Assembly: GCF_003224335.1 (NCBI RefSeq)
Contig: NZ_QKLF01000002.1
Coordinates: forward strand, 310,001 to 374,000
Reading direction: 5' to 3'
Source: Curtobacterium sp. MCJR17_055
Lineage (GTDB): Bacteria > Actinomycetota > Actinomycetes > Actinomycetales > Microbacteriaceae
Length of the DNA stretch: 64,000 nucleotides
Made by a program: the position numbers and the translations under genes. Numbering within the stretch: position 1 is the first letter of the stretch; each line of letters begins with the position of its first letter. Positions 35,206-44,633 of the stretch are shown here, one piece after another. The notes beneath the pieces are model-generated. The model was not told where the DNA came from. It ran no database searches and worked only from the letters and a program-made list of their open reading frames with translations.

Positions 35206-35316
35206 GGTCGGCCTCCCTGGTCGTGGCGGGGCCGGATGCCCTGGCACGAGTCAAACGCGCGACGGGCGACCGCACCAGTCCCGTGTTCGGGTCGCGTGGT
35301 CGCGGTGCGTCGGTGC

Positions 35317-35360
35317 CGGCCGGGAGGCCCGGGGCGGGCCCGTGCTGCGCCTCCCGTCCG
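35317..35360. terminator. GACGGGAGGC-type palindrome, copy 8
   Basis: CCGGCCGGGAGGC pairs with GCCTCCCGtCCGG at the 3' end of the large hydrolase gene. Confidence 0.65.
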
Positions 35361-35423
35361 GCTCGTGGGACGACGGAGGGCGGGTGACCTCGCGATCACC
35401 CGCCCTCGTCGATCAGTGCGGCA

Positions 35424-38400
35424 CTACTTGTGGATCCGACCGGACAGCCCGGTCGTGGTCCCGGTCGTGTAGCCGGTCTTCTTGGCGGTGACGGTCACCT
35501 TCAGCCGTTCCCCGACGTCCTTCGACGTCGTCTTGTAGGTGGCCTTGGTCGCTCCGGGGATCGACTTCCCGTCACGCGACCACTTGTAGGTGAACGTGAC
35601 CCCGCTCGCGTTCCAGGAACCGGGCTTCGCGGTGATGGTCCGGCCGACCTTCCACGACCCGCCGACGGTCGCGCGGCTGCCCTCCTTCAGCGCGAGCTTC
35701 GGCGTGGTCGCGACGACCGTGACGGTGGCTCGGGCCTCCCGGCCGGAACCGGCACCGACGGCGGACACGGCGAGCGCGCCGAGGTCCGCGTCGGCCGGGA
35801 CCTGCAGGGTGCCGGCGACCGCGCCGCTCGACCCGGCGACGGCCGTGTCGACGACCGTCTCACCGGAGCGGAACGTGACGCCTTCGCCCTGGCGGAAGCC
35901 CGTGCCCGTGAGCAGGACGGTGGTACCCGGCGTGACCTTCGCAGCGGAGGTGCCGAGCGCCACCGGAGCGGCCGCGGCGGTCCGCTCGGCGCACACGTCA
36001 CCCTGCTTGCCGACCGGCGCGATCGCCTTCGCCGGCGCCGTGACGCCGTCGTCCTCGCGGACGGTCAGGTTCGTGAACGCGGACGCGCCCATGACGGCGT
36101 TGCTGGTGTTCGTGACGCTCACCTTCAGGGCGGAGCTGGGCGTCGCCGAGGCGATGGTGTTGCCGGCCGTCGGCACGGTGACCGCGCGGCAGGTCTCGCC
36201 GGGTGCGAAGGTCACGCGCTCCATGCCGACGCCGACGGTGCCGGTCGCCGAGCCGAGGACGCTGACGTACGCGGTGACCGGACGGGACTCGGCACGCGAC
36301 AGGGAGACGGCGACGTCGGCGGTGCCGGGGCCGGCGCCCTCCTCCACCGCGGTGGGGGCGACGTTCACCGTGGTGCGCGTCTGGGCGACGGCGGTGCCGA
36401 CGCTCGGGGTGTCGAACGCCAGGTCGGACAAGTAGACCCCGCCGGTGCCGGTGCCGTCGGCCCCGACGCCCGCGGTGAAGCGGACCTCGCGGACGTCGGT
36501 GAGGTCCAGGCCGGTCATCGACGCCGTGGGGATCGTCAGCTGCTGCAGGACGATCTTGTTGAGCGTCGTGTTCGTGCCGCCGGGCATCCGGTTGACGGCG
36601 AGCGGGTTGACCGCAGACGCAGCGGTCGACCAGGTCCCGCCGGAGCCGTCGAGGATCGTGATCCGGAAGTCGGTGCCGGTGGACACCGCCTCGTCGGGCG
36701 CGGTCTTCAGCGTGAGCTGCGTGCTGTCGGAGACGTTGCGTGCCGTCGCGGGGACCGAGACGCGGAGTTCACCGGTGCTCGGCGCTGCCGGGTCGGTGGT
36801 GGAGGCTCCGGTCCACAGGAACCGGGTGGTCGGGAACGCGGGGACGTTCGGTGCGAACGAGCCGGGCGTCCAGTGCGGCACCTGGGCCGAGCCCTTGGTG
36901 GTGGCGCAGAACGGGTTCGACTGCGGCAGCGTCCGACCGGTCAGGTTCGAGCAGACCGCGGCCGTGGCGCCCCCGACGGTGCGGACGAGGGAGCTCGACT
37001 TCGTGAAGTCGGTGACGAGCTTCGTCTTCGAGGTGGGCTGCGCGGCCATGGTCCGGACGTCGGCGAACGGCGTCGCGGTGGTCGCGGGCTTGACCGAACC
37101 GTCGAACATCGACTGGAACTGGGTCTCGCCGCCCATGGTGAGGCGGAAGAAGCCGGTCATGTAGCTGACGCCGACCTGGTACTGCTGGTCCGCGGTGAGG
37201 CGGGTCGGGCTGGTCGTGGCACAGGTCGACGTGGTGTCGCGGACGTTCCAGTCGTCGCCGGTCGCCGCCGGGTACTTGCCCGGGGTCCACACGGTGTTGA
37301 AGAAGTTGTGGTTCGCGCCCATCACCCACACCGCGGAGCGGAGGACCTCGTCACCGAAGGCGTGCCGGGAGTCGTCGATGAAGTGCTGCCCCTGCTGGTT
37401 CGACACGTCGCCGTCGCAGTAGGGCAGGAAGACGGCGGTCGGCACGTCGGGCAGCGTCATGCGGCCGAAGTCGACCGGTGCGAGCGGCAGGACCGACTCG
37501 ATGCCGAACGGCTTCGGGAGCGCTTCGTTGAGGGTGGCGGCCGAGACCACACCCTCACCGCCACGGGAGTGGCCCATGATGCCGACGTGCGTCAGGTCGA
37601 ACCGGCCCTTGAGCGACGCCGCCGTCACGGTGGAGGCGGCGGCCGGCTGGTCGGTGCGGGTCGTCGCGCGGACGAGGGCGTCGTCGAGCGTGCGGGTCGT
37701 GGTCGTGCTCGGGGCGGAGGTCGTCGCCGTCGTGACGTCGTCGTACGAGACGGCCGTCCCGGCGTCGGCCTTGCCGAGCATGTCCAGCGTGTCGAGGATC
37801 AGCTGACCGCGGGCCTGTGCGCCGTAGTCGAGGGCGAGCTGGTTGTCGTTCGAGTTCACGGCGTTCGCCGCGATGGAGACCACGTTGTAGCCGCGGGTGG
37901 CGAGCGCACGCGCGGTGCCCTCGTACCCGAGGTACGAGCGCACGTTGGACTGGGTCGGACCACAGGGCCAGCGCAGCGGGTTCGCACCGGTGCCCGCACA
38001 GGAAGTGTGGCGGCCGTGCAGCAGCACGACGGTCGGACGCTCGCCGGCGGCGCTCGTCAGGTACATCTTCCCGGTGAGCTCACCGCGGATGCCGCCGATC
38101 GCCGCGAGGGGGATCGCCTGGTCACCGAAGTCGTACTCGGCCTCGGTCACCTCGTAGGCGCCCGGCGTGGACGGGTCCTCGACCGCGTCCGCCGTGGCGA
38201 GGGACTTCATCTGCCGCTTCAGGGTGCGGTTCTCGGGGACGGCCGGGGTGACCGGGGCCGTCGTCGTCTCGGTCGCCTTGTCCGCGTCGCCGCTCGACCA
38301 GGCCTTGGTGACGTCCTTCGCGTCGGCGACGGACCGGTCGGCGGTGAGGACCTGCAGGGTCTTCCCGTCCGCCGACTCGGTGGCGAGGCCGATGGGCTCA

Positions 38401-38633
38401 CCGTCGACGACGAGTGTGGGGGCGTCGTCGACCATCGGCAGCGGTGCGTCGAGGTCGAGGGACACGAGGTACCCGCCGGGAGCGGTCGTGACGTCCCAGT
38501 CGGAGCCGGAGGCGACGACGGGGTCAGGGGTTGGTGCCGCGAACGCAGGGGCTGCGGTCAGGACGAGGGCGGGAGTCAGCGTGGCGGTGATCGCCAGTGC
38601 GGCGAGCCGACTCCGGGAACGGGTTCTGGACAA
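35424..38633 (-). CDS. large secreted alpha/beta hydrolase with C-terminal accessory domains
   Basis: 1069 aa, TTG start with GAGGAG five bases upstream. Signal peptide residues 1-33 (ending AFA). The hydrolase part (about 165-470) has LLHGRH at 206, nucleophile elbow GHSRGG with Ser356, likely Asp407/409 (YCDGD) and His442 (GANHNFF), arranged as in serine esterases. Residues 600-850 contain a beta-sandwich and a Calx-beta-like segment; 890-970 an IPT-like fold; the end (about 990-1060) a repeat used for wall or substrate binding. No sortase motif. Substrate unknown, perhaps an ester or polysaccharide. Confidence 0.78.
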   Translation of the reverse strand: MSRTRSRSRLAALAITATLTPALVLTAAPAFAAPTPDPVVASGSDWDVTTAPGGYLVSLDLDAPLPMVDDAPTLVVDGEPIGLATESADGKTLQVLTADRSVADAKDVTKAWSSGDADKATETTTAPVTPAVPENRTLKRQMKSLATADAVEDPSTPGAYEVTEAEYDFGDQAIPLAAIGGIRGELTGKMYLTSAAGERPTVVLLHGRHTSCAGTGANPLRWPCGPTQSNVRSYLGYEGTARALATRGYNVVSIAANAVNSNDNQLALDYGAQARGQLILDTLDMLGKADAGTAVSYDDVTTATTSAPSTTTTRTLDDALVRATTRTDQPAAASTVTAASLKGRFDLTHVGIMGHSRGGEGVVSAATLNEALPKPFGIESVLPLAPVDFGRMTLPDVPTAVFLPYCDGDVSNQQGQHFIDDSRHAFGDEVLRSAVWVMGANHNFFNTVWTPGKYPAATGDDWNVRDTTSTCATTSPTRLTADQQYQVGVSYMTGFFRLTMGGETQFQSMFDGSVKPATTATPFADVRTMAAQPTSKTKLVTDFTKSSSLVRTVGGATAAVCSNLTGRTLPQSNPFCATTKGSAQVPHWTPGSFAPNVPAFPTTRFLWTGASTTDPAAPSTGELRVSVPATARNVSDSTQLTLKTAPDEAVSTGTDFRITILDGSGGTWSTAASAVNPLAVNRMPGGTNTTLNKIVLQQLTIPTASMTGLDLTDVREVRFTAGVGADGTGTGGVYLSDLAFDTPSVGTAVAQTRTTVNVAPTAVEEGAGPGTADVAVSLSRAESRPVTAYVSVLGSATGTVGVGMERVTFAPGETCRAVTVPTAGNTIASATPSSALKVSVTNTSNAVMGASAFTNLTVREDDGVTAPAKAIAPVGKQGDVCAERTAAAAPVALGTSAAKVTPGTTVLLTGTGFRQGEGVTFRSGETVVDTAVAGSSGAVAGTLQVPADADLGALAVSAVGAGSGREARATVTVVATTPKLALKEGSRATVGGSWKVGRTITAKPGSWNASGVTFTYKWSRDGKSIPGATKATYKTTSKDVGERLKVTVTAKKTGYTTGTTTGLSGRIHK

Positions 38634-38850
38634 GGGGCTCCTCGAGTGAAGGGGTTCTCAAGAGGAAGCTTCGAGGAGCGTGAGCGTTCGCCGAGCATCG
38701 GAAACGGGCTCGTAACCAACACTTGACGGGCGGGAAACACCGGCGCCCCGCCTCAGCCACGGAACGCGATGAACGGCTCCAGCAAGCGGCTGGACCGTCC
38801 GGTCGGACCGCTCGAGCCGCACGGGTGCGGCGATCGCGGAGGTCACCGCG

Positions 38851-39771
38851 TCACGCTCCGGCGAGCAGCGCGTCCGTCTCCTCCGCCGTCGGCGCGGTCG
38901 CCGGCCCGGACCGGGTCACCGCGAGCGCCGCCGCCACGTTGGCCCGGCGGACCGCGTCCGGGAGGCCCGCCCCACGCCCCAGCGCGGCGGCCAGCACGCC
39001 GGCGTGCGCGTCCCCCGCCCCGTTCGTGTCGACCGCGACGACGGGGAACCCGGGGACCAGGACCGGTGTGCCACCGGACTCGACGACCCAGCAGCCGTGG
39101 GCACCGTCCCGGACCAGGGCGGTCCCCCGCGCTGTCACCGCGATCGCGGCGGTCGCCGCAGCGAGGGTGGTCGACGTCGGGGAGAGCAGTCGTGCCTCCC
39201 GGCTGTTGGCGCTGACCACGTCCGACCGTGCGGACACGGCGGCCAGGAGGTCTCCGGGCAGGGTGTCGACGAGCGGCGACGGGTCGAACACCACGCGGAC
39301 GGACGGCGGGACGGTCTCGAGCCAGTCGGCGATGGCCGCACCGTTCACCGGGTGCGCCAGGCTGTAGCCCGACACGAAGACGATGTCGTCGTCCTGCAGG
39401 TCCACACGGTCCAGGTCGGCGCGGGTGAGCTGCCCTTCCGCGCCGACGCTCGTGACGAAGGTGCGCTCGGTCGTGGCGTCGACGAGCGCCACGCAGTAGC
39501 CGCTGTCGACGTCGGCGAGCCCGGGCTGCACGACGGTGACGCCCGAGTCGGCCAGCGCCCGCCGGACGACGTCCCCGAAGGGGCCGGTGCCGTACTGCCC
39601 GGCGAACACGACGTCCATGCCGTCCCGGCGGGCGGCGACCATCGTGTTCAGGCCGCCACCGGCCGTGATCTCGGAGCCCGCGGCGATGACGTCCCCGCCC
39701 GGCTCCGGGAGGGCGTCGATGCGCATCACGATGTCGACGATGACGTTGCCGACCGAGACGAGGCGGCCCAT
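38851..39771 (-). CDS. PfkB family carbohydrate kinase
   Basis: Ribokinase-fold sugar or nucleoside kinase, 306 aa. N-terminal VSVGNVIVDIVMRIDALPEP, glycine-rich SEITAGGGLNTMVAARR, and the anion-hole signature VDTNGAGDAHAGVLAAAL with catalytic Asp. Last gene of a four-gene operon; the ATG overlaps the permease stop (TGATG). By analogy with YegV it should phosphorylate a sugar released from the imported nucleoside-like compound. Exact substrate unknown. Confidence 0.9.
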   Translation of the reverse strand: MGRLVSVGNVIVDIVMRIDALPEPGGDVIAAGSEITAGGGLNTMVAARRDGMDVVFAGQYGTGPFGDVVRRALADSGVTVVQPGLADVDSGYCVALVDATTERTFVTSVGAEGQLTRADLDRVDLQDDDIVFVSGYSLAHPVNGAAIADWLETVPPSVRVVFDPSPLVDTLPGDLLAAVSARSDVVSANSREARLLSPTSTTLAAATAAIAVTARGTALVRDGAHGCWVVESGGTPVLVPGFPVVAVDTNGAGDAHAGVLAAALGRGAGLPDAVRRANVAAALAVTRSGPATAPTAEETDALLAGA

Positions 39772-41276
39772 CAGACCGTGTGCTCGGTGTGCGGCAGCGG
39801 AGCGGACTGGTCGGGCTGCTCGTGCAGCGTGCCGCGGGGGCCGCCGGTCAGCAGGTAGACCGCCGCCGCGACGATGAACGTGACGACCCAGCCGAGGCCG
39901 TTCACGCCGATCCAGGTGTCCGAGAACGCCCCGACGAACACCGGGTCGGCGTCGCCCACCTGGACGTTCGTGAACAGGAAGCCGACGACGATCGCGACGA
40001 CCCAGGCGATGACTGCGGGCCAGGCGACCCCACCGGCGTACCAGTAGCGGCCACCACGGCGGAGGTCGAGCAGCGCTTCCGGGTCGTACCAGGTGCGGCG
40101 GAGCATGTCGGCGATGAAGACACCGAGCCAGGCCGTGATCGGCACGGCGAGCACCGAGATGAAGGTGATGAACGGGGCGTAGAAGCCGTCGGCCACGAGC
40201 ATGAAGTACATGGCGCCGAGCGTGGTGATGACGACGTCGACCGCGACGGCCCAGACCCGCGGCACCTTCACGCCGAGGGTCAGCGTGGTGAGGCTCGCCG
40301 AGTACACCGACAGGTGGTTCGACAGCAGCAACCCGCCGAACGCGGCGATCAGGTACGGCACGGCCATCCAGCTCGGCAGCATGTCGCGGATCGCGGCGAC
40401 CGGGTCCCCGGCCTGCGCCAGGGTCGGGTCACCGGCGGACACGAGCGAGCCGAGTCCGACCAGGACGACGAGCGGGATACCCGCACCGGCTGCACTCGCG
40501 GCGACGAGCTTGCCGGCGCGGACGCTGGTGCGCGTGTACCGGGCGATGTCGGCGCCCGCGGTGGCCCACCCGATACCGGTCCCGGCCGCGATCGTCCCGA
40601 TGCCGATCACCATCGCGGCGACCGGGCCGGCGGGCTGCGCGCCGACGACGTCCCAGTCGATGCGGGCGACGAGGAACACCGCGACGAAGACGTTCAGCGC
40701 ACCGAAGACCCACGTCGCCCACTTCTGCACGGCGACGATGAACGCGTGCCCGAGCCCGGAGATGAGCACCGTGGCGGCGACGAAGACCAGGATCGCGACG
40801 ATCGTGATGACCGGGTGCGCCTTCGAGCCCCCGTCGGTGCCGAAGAGGATCGTGAACAGCGACAGCAGCACGAACGCGGCGGTCGTGGTGTTCACGGTCT
40901 CCCAGCCCAGGCGGCTCAGCAGCGAGATGAACGTCGGGCCGACGTTGCCGCGGACGCCGAACACCGCGCGGCTCAGGGTCAGGCCCGGCGCTCCCCCGCG
41001 GCGTCCGGCGATCGAGATGACCCCGACCACGGCGAACGAGCCTGCGGCGCCGATCACCGCGACGAGGAGCGCCTGCCAGACGGTCAGTCCCTGGAAGGCG
41101 ACGAGCGTGGCACCGAGGGGGAGCCCGAGGATCGAGATGTTCGCGGCGAACCAGACCCAGAACAGCGCGCCGGGCGTCCCGGTGCGTTCGGCGGCCGGCA
41201 CCGGCTCGATGCCCCGCTGCTCGACGGTGGTCAGGGTCCCGGCGCGGGTGGTGGCGTCGGTCGGCGTGCTGGTCAT
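39771..41276 (-). CDS. NCS1-family nucleobase/cytosine permease
   Basis: 501-aa inner-membrane symporter with about twelve helices. NCS1 hallmarks: FWVWFAANISILGLPLGATL in helix 1, SLLSRLGWETVNTTTAAFVL in helix 3, and GIGWATAGADIARYTR and LSNHLSVYSASL further on. Family members carry cytosine, purines, allantoin, hydantoin or thiamine precursors. It sits between ADP-ribosylglycohydrolase and kinase genes in one operon, suggesting import of a nucleoside or N-glycoside. E. coli uses an unrelated MFS transporter (YegT) at this place. Confidence 0.88.
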   Translation of the reverse strand: MTSTPTDATTRAGTLTTVEQRGIEPVPAAERTGTPGALFWVWFAANISILGLPLGATLVAFQGLTVWQALLVAVIGAAGSFAVVGVISIAGRRGGAPGLTLSRAVFGVRGNVGPTFISLLSRLGWETVNTTTAAFVLLSLFTILFGTDGGSKAHPVITIVAILVFVAATVLISGLGHAFIVAVQKWATWVFGALNVFVAVFLVARIDWDVVGAQPAGPVAAMVIGIGTIAAGTGIGWATAGADIARYTRTSVRAGKLVAASAAGAGIPLVVLVGLGSLVSAGDPTLAQAGDPVAAIRDMLPSWMAVPYLIAAFGGLLLSNHLSVYSASLTTLTLGVKVPRVWAVAVDVVITTLGAMYFMLVADGFYAPFITFISVLAVPITAWLGVFIADMLRRTWYDPEALLDLRRGGRYWYAGGVAWPAVIAWVVAIVVGFLFTNVQVGDADPVFVGAFSDTWIGVNGLGWVVTFIVAAAVYLLTGGPRGTLHEQPDQSAPLPHTEHTV

Positions 41277-41362
41277 CAGGTCCTCTTACGTCATCGGAAG
41301 GGTGCGAGGGGGAAGCCGGGCGGCGGCAAGGGGGGAACCGCCGCCCGGCGGTCTGGGTGCCG

Positions 41363-42388
41363 CTACCGGCCGGGGCCGGTGCGGAGGTCGAGGAGGCGCT
41401 CGGTGAGCTCCTCGAGGTGCAGGTCGTTGACGGTCTCCACCTGGTGGACCGCGTCGGCGGACCAGGCGACCGCACCGTGCACGGCACCGAGGACGGCGCC
41501 GGCCATGGCGGCGATCGTGTCGGTGTCGCCACCGATGCTCGCCGCGGTGCAGACGGTCCGCCAGGGGTCGAGGTCGAGCGCCACGAGCGCGAGCGCGGCG
41601 ACGACGGACTCCTGCGACGCGACGCTCGTGCCGATCAGCCCGGACACGACGTCGATCCGTTCGGCGTCGGGGACCGTGGCCAGGTGGCCGCGTGCCCACT
41701 CCGTGCGGTCGGCGATCGAGCCACCGGCGACCCAGTGGCCACGGGTCTCGCCGATCCGGGCGGCGGCGACGGCGACGTCGAGCGCCTCGGCACGCGTGGC
41801 GCCGTCGATGCCGGCCGAGACCGCTGCCGCGACCGCGCTGGCCCCCGCGATGCCGAGCCCGGTGTCGTGGGTGACCCGGCAGGCGTCCTGCACGGCGTCC
41901 ACCAGTCCGGCGAGCCCGTCGGACCCGGTACCGAGCGGTGTCGCGATCCCGACCGGGGTGATCCGCATCGCGGCACCGTTCGTCGTGCCCGTCGAGCCCG
42001 CTTCGGACGCGGGGACACCGTCGAGGATGCGCTGCACGGCGGTCTTCGTGCTCGGCCCGAGCAGGTCGAGGGAGCCCTTGGCCGCCATCGTCCGCTCCCA
42101 GTCGATGAGCGCGCGGGCGAAGTCGACGGGGTCCAGCCGACCCTGCCCCTGCACGAGCAGTTCGGCGACGAGGACGGCCTGCTCGGTGTCGTCGGTGATG
42201 CTCCCCGCCGGCATGCCGTGTGCGATGCGCTGGTTCGGCCCGGCGTCGACGAACCCGCTGATCACCCCGTGGTCGGAACGGATCTGCTCGAGCGACAGCG
42301 ACTGCGTCGGCATCCCGAGGGCGTCGCCGATCGCCAGGCCCCGGAAAGCGGCGAGGGCGTGCTCGGCGGCGGTGCTGGTCGTCGTCAT
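41363..42388 (-). CDS. ADP-ribosylglycohydrolase family protein
   Basis: 341 aa, Mg-dependent hydrolase fold (DraG/YegU type). Metal motifs visible: AFRGLAIGDALGMPTQ, SITDDTEQAVL (two Asp plus Glu region) and SIGGDTDTIAAMAG with paired Asp. These hydrolases cleave N- or O-glycosidic bonds of ADP-ribose or nucleosides. The ATG overlaps the GntR stop (ATGA). With a permease and a sugar kinase downstream, a catabolic N-glycosidase role is more likely than protein de-ADP-ribosylation. Confidence 0.9.
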   Translation of the reverse strand: MTTTSTAAEHALAAFRGLAIGDALGMPTQSLSLEQIRSDHGVISGFVDAGPNQRIAHGMPAGSITDDTEQAVLVAELLVQGQGRLDPVDFARALIDWERTMAAKGSLDLLGPSTKTAVQRILDGVPASEAGSTGTTNGAAMRITPVGIATPLGTGSDGLAGLVDAVQDACRVTHDTGLGIAGASAVAAAVSAGIDGATRAEALDVAVAAARIGETRGHWVAGGSIADRTEWARGHLATVPDAERIDVVSGLIGTSVASQESVVAALALVALDLDPWRTVCTAASIGGDTDTIAAMAGAVLGAVHGAVAWSADAVHQVETVNDLHLEELTERLLDLRTGPGR

Positions 42389-43095
42389 CGTGCGCTCCCG
42401 AACGTCATGTGGATGCGGAACCGGCTCGGGTCGAGCAGGCTGTCGACAGCCTCCACGAACGTGCCGTCGGCCGTGCGCGAGACGCGTCGGCTGTGGAGGA
42501 ACGGGTCGCCCGCAGTCCTGTGGAGGAGCACCGCGTCCTCCTCGGTCAGCGGGAGCACGTCGACCCACTGCTCGGCGAGCGCCGGCACCAGGCCCGTCTC
42601 CGCGATCGTGGCGGTGAGCGACCCGTCGACGAGACCCTCGTCGACGGCTCGGGCGAGCCTCCCGAACGGCGGAACCAGGCTGCGTTCCAGGGAGATGTCC
42701 GGTCCCCCGGCCACGTGCCGGACGCGGTCGACGGCGACGAAGTCGGCGTCGTCGAGCCCGAGCTCCGCGGCGACCGCCGGCGCGCTCACCGCGGCGATCC
42801 GGAGGACGCGGACGGCGACCTCGGTGCCCGTCGCCTCGAGGGACCGGGCCCAGCCGCTCCTGGGGTCGAGCGCGGCGCCGTCGAACGTGACGACCGAGCC
42901 GATGCCGCCGCGGATCGCGATGTACTCCTCGTCCGCCAGGTCGGCGAGCGCCGCCCGCACCGTCCCGCGGCTGACGGCGAACCGCTCGGCCAGGTCGTGC
43001 TCCCCGGGCAGGCGCTGGCCCGGGGCGTAGCGGCCCGTCGCGATCGCGTCGCGGAGGGCATCGGCGACGAGGCGTCGCTTCGGTGGGACGGGCAT
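42385..43095 (-). CDS. GntR/HutC family transcriptional regulator
   Basis: 236 aa. N-terminal winged HTH: VADALRDAIATGRYAPGQRL, DLAERFAVSRGTVRAALADL, and wing YIAIRGGIGSVV. The C-terminal UTRA ligand domain (about 75-230) contains VRHVAGGPDISLERSLVP and SRRVSRTADGTFVEA. First gene of the operon with ADP-ribosylglycohydrolase, permease and kinase, so it is likely a substrate-responsive repressor, like YegW. Confidence 0.92.
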   Translation of the reverse strand: MPVPPKRRLVADALRDAIATGRYAPGQRLPGEHDLAERFAVSRGTVRAALADLADEEYIAIRGGIGSVVTFDGAALDPRSGWARSLEATGTEVAVRVLRIAAVSAPAVAAELGLDDADFVAVDRVRHVAGGPDISLERSLVPPFGRLARAVDEGLVDGSLTATIAETGLVPALAEQWVDVLPLTEEDAVLLHRTAGDPFLHSRRVSRTADGTFVEAVDSLLDPSRFRIHMTFGSAR

Positions 43096-43135
43096 GCAGA
43101 GGAGACTACATGTACAAGACCTGTCCAGTCACGTC
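43096..43135 (-). promoter_or_regulatory. candidate promoter/operator of the GntR operon
   Basis: The 62-bp gap upstream of GntR is less GC-rich and contains ACATGT next to a TGTACA palindrome (43108-43116) and GACAGGTCTTG on the minus strand. HutC-type sites are short and variable, so this is only a candidate. Confidence 0.3.
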
Positions 43136-43157
43136 GGGGCCGTTCGGACGCATGCGG

Positions 43158-43667
43158 TCAGTTCCCCCAGACGTTGGGGACGACCTCGTGCAGCGCAGTC
43201 GGCCCCCGGTCGGTGTAGCCGTCGGACACCAGCGAGACCCGGTGTCCGTCGTCGCCTTCCATGGTCACGAGCACCTCCGCGGCCGGCACATCGGTCCCGC
43301 CGCACGTCGCCCAGTCGTCCGGGCTGGCCGGGTCGGGGTTCTCCGCGATGAGGCACGCTCCGCCGTTCGACGCCGCAGCCACCCAGTAGGTGGTGCCGTG
43401 CCACGCACCGGCACGACGCTGGCCGTTCAGCACCACCTCGTCGAGCGTCGAAGCGGCCGCCTCCGTGTCCGGCAACGCGTCCGTCGCCGCGAAGGGCCGG
43501 TGCAGGATCGCCAGGTGCTCCGGCAGCCCCGGCGTCGCGGACGCCGTCGGCCTCGCTGCGGCTGCCGATGGTGGCGTCCCGCCGTCGGGTGCGTCGGTGC
43601 ACCCCGTCATGCCGATCGTCACCGTCGCCATGACGACGGCTGCGCAGAGTGCGGTCAGTGTCCGCAT
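43158..43667 (-). CDS. putative lipoprotein, 169 aa
   Basis: Exported lipoprotein: signal peptide MRTLTALCAAVVMATVTIGM followed by TGC lipobox (Cys at about 23). The mature domain carries paired cysteines (GGACLIAENPDP, WATCGGTD) likely to form a disulfide. GGGGGGAA lies before ATG 43667. Family not recognised. Last gene of the cluster downstream of three paralogous lipoproteins, separated by about 110 bases, and it does not share their sequence. Confidence 0.6.
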   Translation of the reverse strand: MRTLTALCAAVVMATVTIGMTGCTDAPDGGTPPSAAAARPTASATPGLPEHLAILHRPFAATDALPDTEAAASTLDEVVLNGQRRAGAWHGTTYWVAAASNGGACLIAENPDPASPDDWATCGGTDVPAAEVLVTMEGDDGHRVSLVSDGYTDRGPTALHEVVPNVWGN

Positions 43668-43775
43668 CGTGTTCCCCCCGGTCCGTGCTCGCACCGTAGC
43701 AGTGGTCGGCTCGCCCTCGGCGGCCGAGGTCAGGAGACGGGCACGCTCACGCCCCAGTCCGCCGTCCGGCGCCCA

Positions 43776-44555
43776 TCACGGGATCGGGACGGGGTCCCAC
43801 GCGCCGTTCAACCGGAGGGTGAAGCGCAGGGGCTCGTCGTTCGGCCGGAACGACGTGCTGGGCCCGAAGTCGAGTCCGTCCGTCTTCGGCACGCTGGCCC
43901 CGACGCTGACCCGCTGAGACGCGTCCACCGGGTCGACCGAGTCGGCCGCTGCGATCTTCTGCTGGAGCTCCCCGACGGACGTGTCCGGCAGGTCGAGCTG
44001 CTCGAGGACGTCGCGGTACGCGTCGACGCCGGCCTTCGCGCCCTCCACCGGCACGGCGTTGACGCGGAGGTGGAACAGCCGCCCCTGCGGCAGGATCACC
44101 TTGCCCGACTGGTCCGTCATCTCCTGCGCGTTGTCGAGGGCGTCGAAGATCACCTGGGTCGCCTGGACCCGGACCTCCTCGCCGCCGGGGAGCAGGAACC
44201 GGACCGGACGTCCCCCGCCGGACTCCGAGCCGTACGCACCGACCTGGGTCCGCGCGCCTTCCGGGACGTCGGTGTCGATCCCGAACGCCTCGACCGAGGG
44301 CGGCACCGTCAGGTCCCAGGTCTCGACCCCGTTCTCGACCGTCATCGCCGTCGGTTCGGGGCCGACGTGGCTCACGCTTTGACGAGCCGTGACGCTGTTG
44401 CTCGGCTCGCTGACCGAGCCCATGGGTTCGGCAGCCACACACCCCGCGAGCAGGACGGCGAGCAGGACGGTGATCACCGCCGCCGGGAGGCGCCGCAAGC
44501 CGCCTCCCGCGCCGTTGCTGGTGGCGCGTCCCGGATCCCGATGTTCTTTGCTCAT
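43776..44555 (-). CDS. lipoprotein of a tandem paralogous family, member 1
   Basis: 259 aa. A basic N-terminus, hydrophobic segment and LLAGC lipobox precede a mature domain shared with the next two genes: ENGVETWDLTVPPSVEAFGI, GGRPVRFLLPGGEEVRVQAT, GRLFHLRVNAVPVEGAKAGV, ASVPKTDGLDFG and NDEPLRFTLRLNGAWDPVPI. The family is unknown to me. Start of the mature motif and C-terminal GAWDP are nearly invariant among the three copies, arguing for recent duplication. The signal region is unusually long. Confidence 0.7.
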   Translation of the reverse strand: MSKEHRDPGRATSNGAGGGLRRLPAAVITVLLAVLLAGCVAAEPMGSVSEPSNSVTARQSVSHVGPEPTAMTVENGVETWDLTVPPSVEAFGIDTDVPEGARTQVGAYGSESGGGRPVRFLLPGGEEVRVQATQVIFDALDNAQEMTDQSGKVILPQGRLFHLRVNAVPVEGAKAGVDAYRDVLEQLDLPDTSVGELQQKIAAADSVDPVDASQRVSVGASVPKTDGLDFGPSTSFRPNDEPLRFTLRLNGAWDPVPIP

Positions 44556-44633
44556 GTGCTCCCCGATGTCCCATTGCCATCACCTGACCGGGCGTCCTTG
44601 GTCCCGGGTCATCCGCGCCCTTGGAAACCGAGC

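Noticed and set aside
35430..38726. Frame of about 1100 residues antisense to the large hydrolase
   Set aside because: Gly/Arg/Asp repeats without domains; the opposite strand has signal peptide and catalytic motifs.
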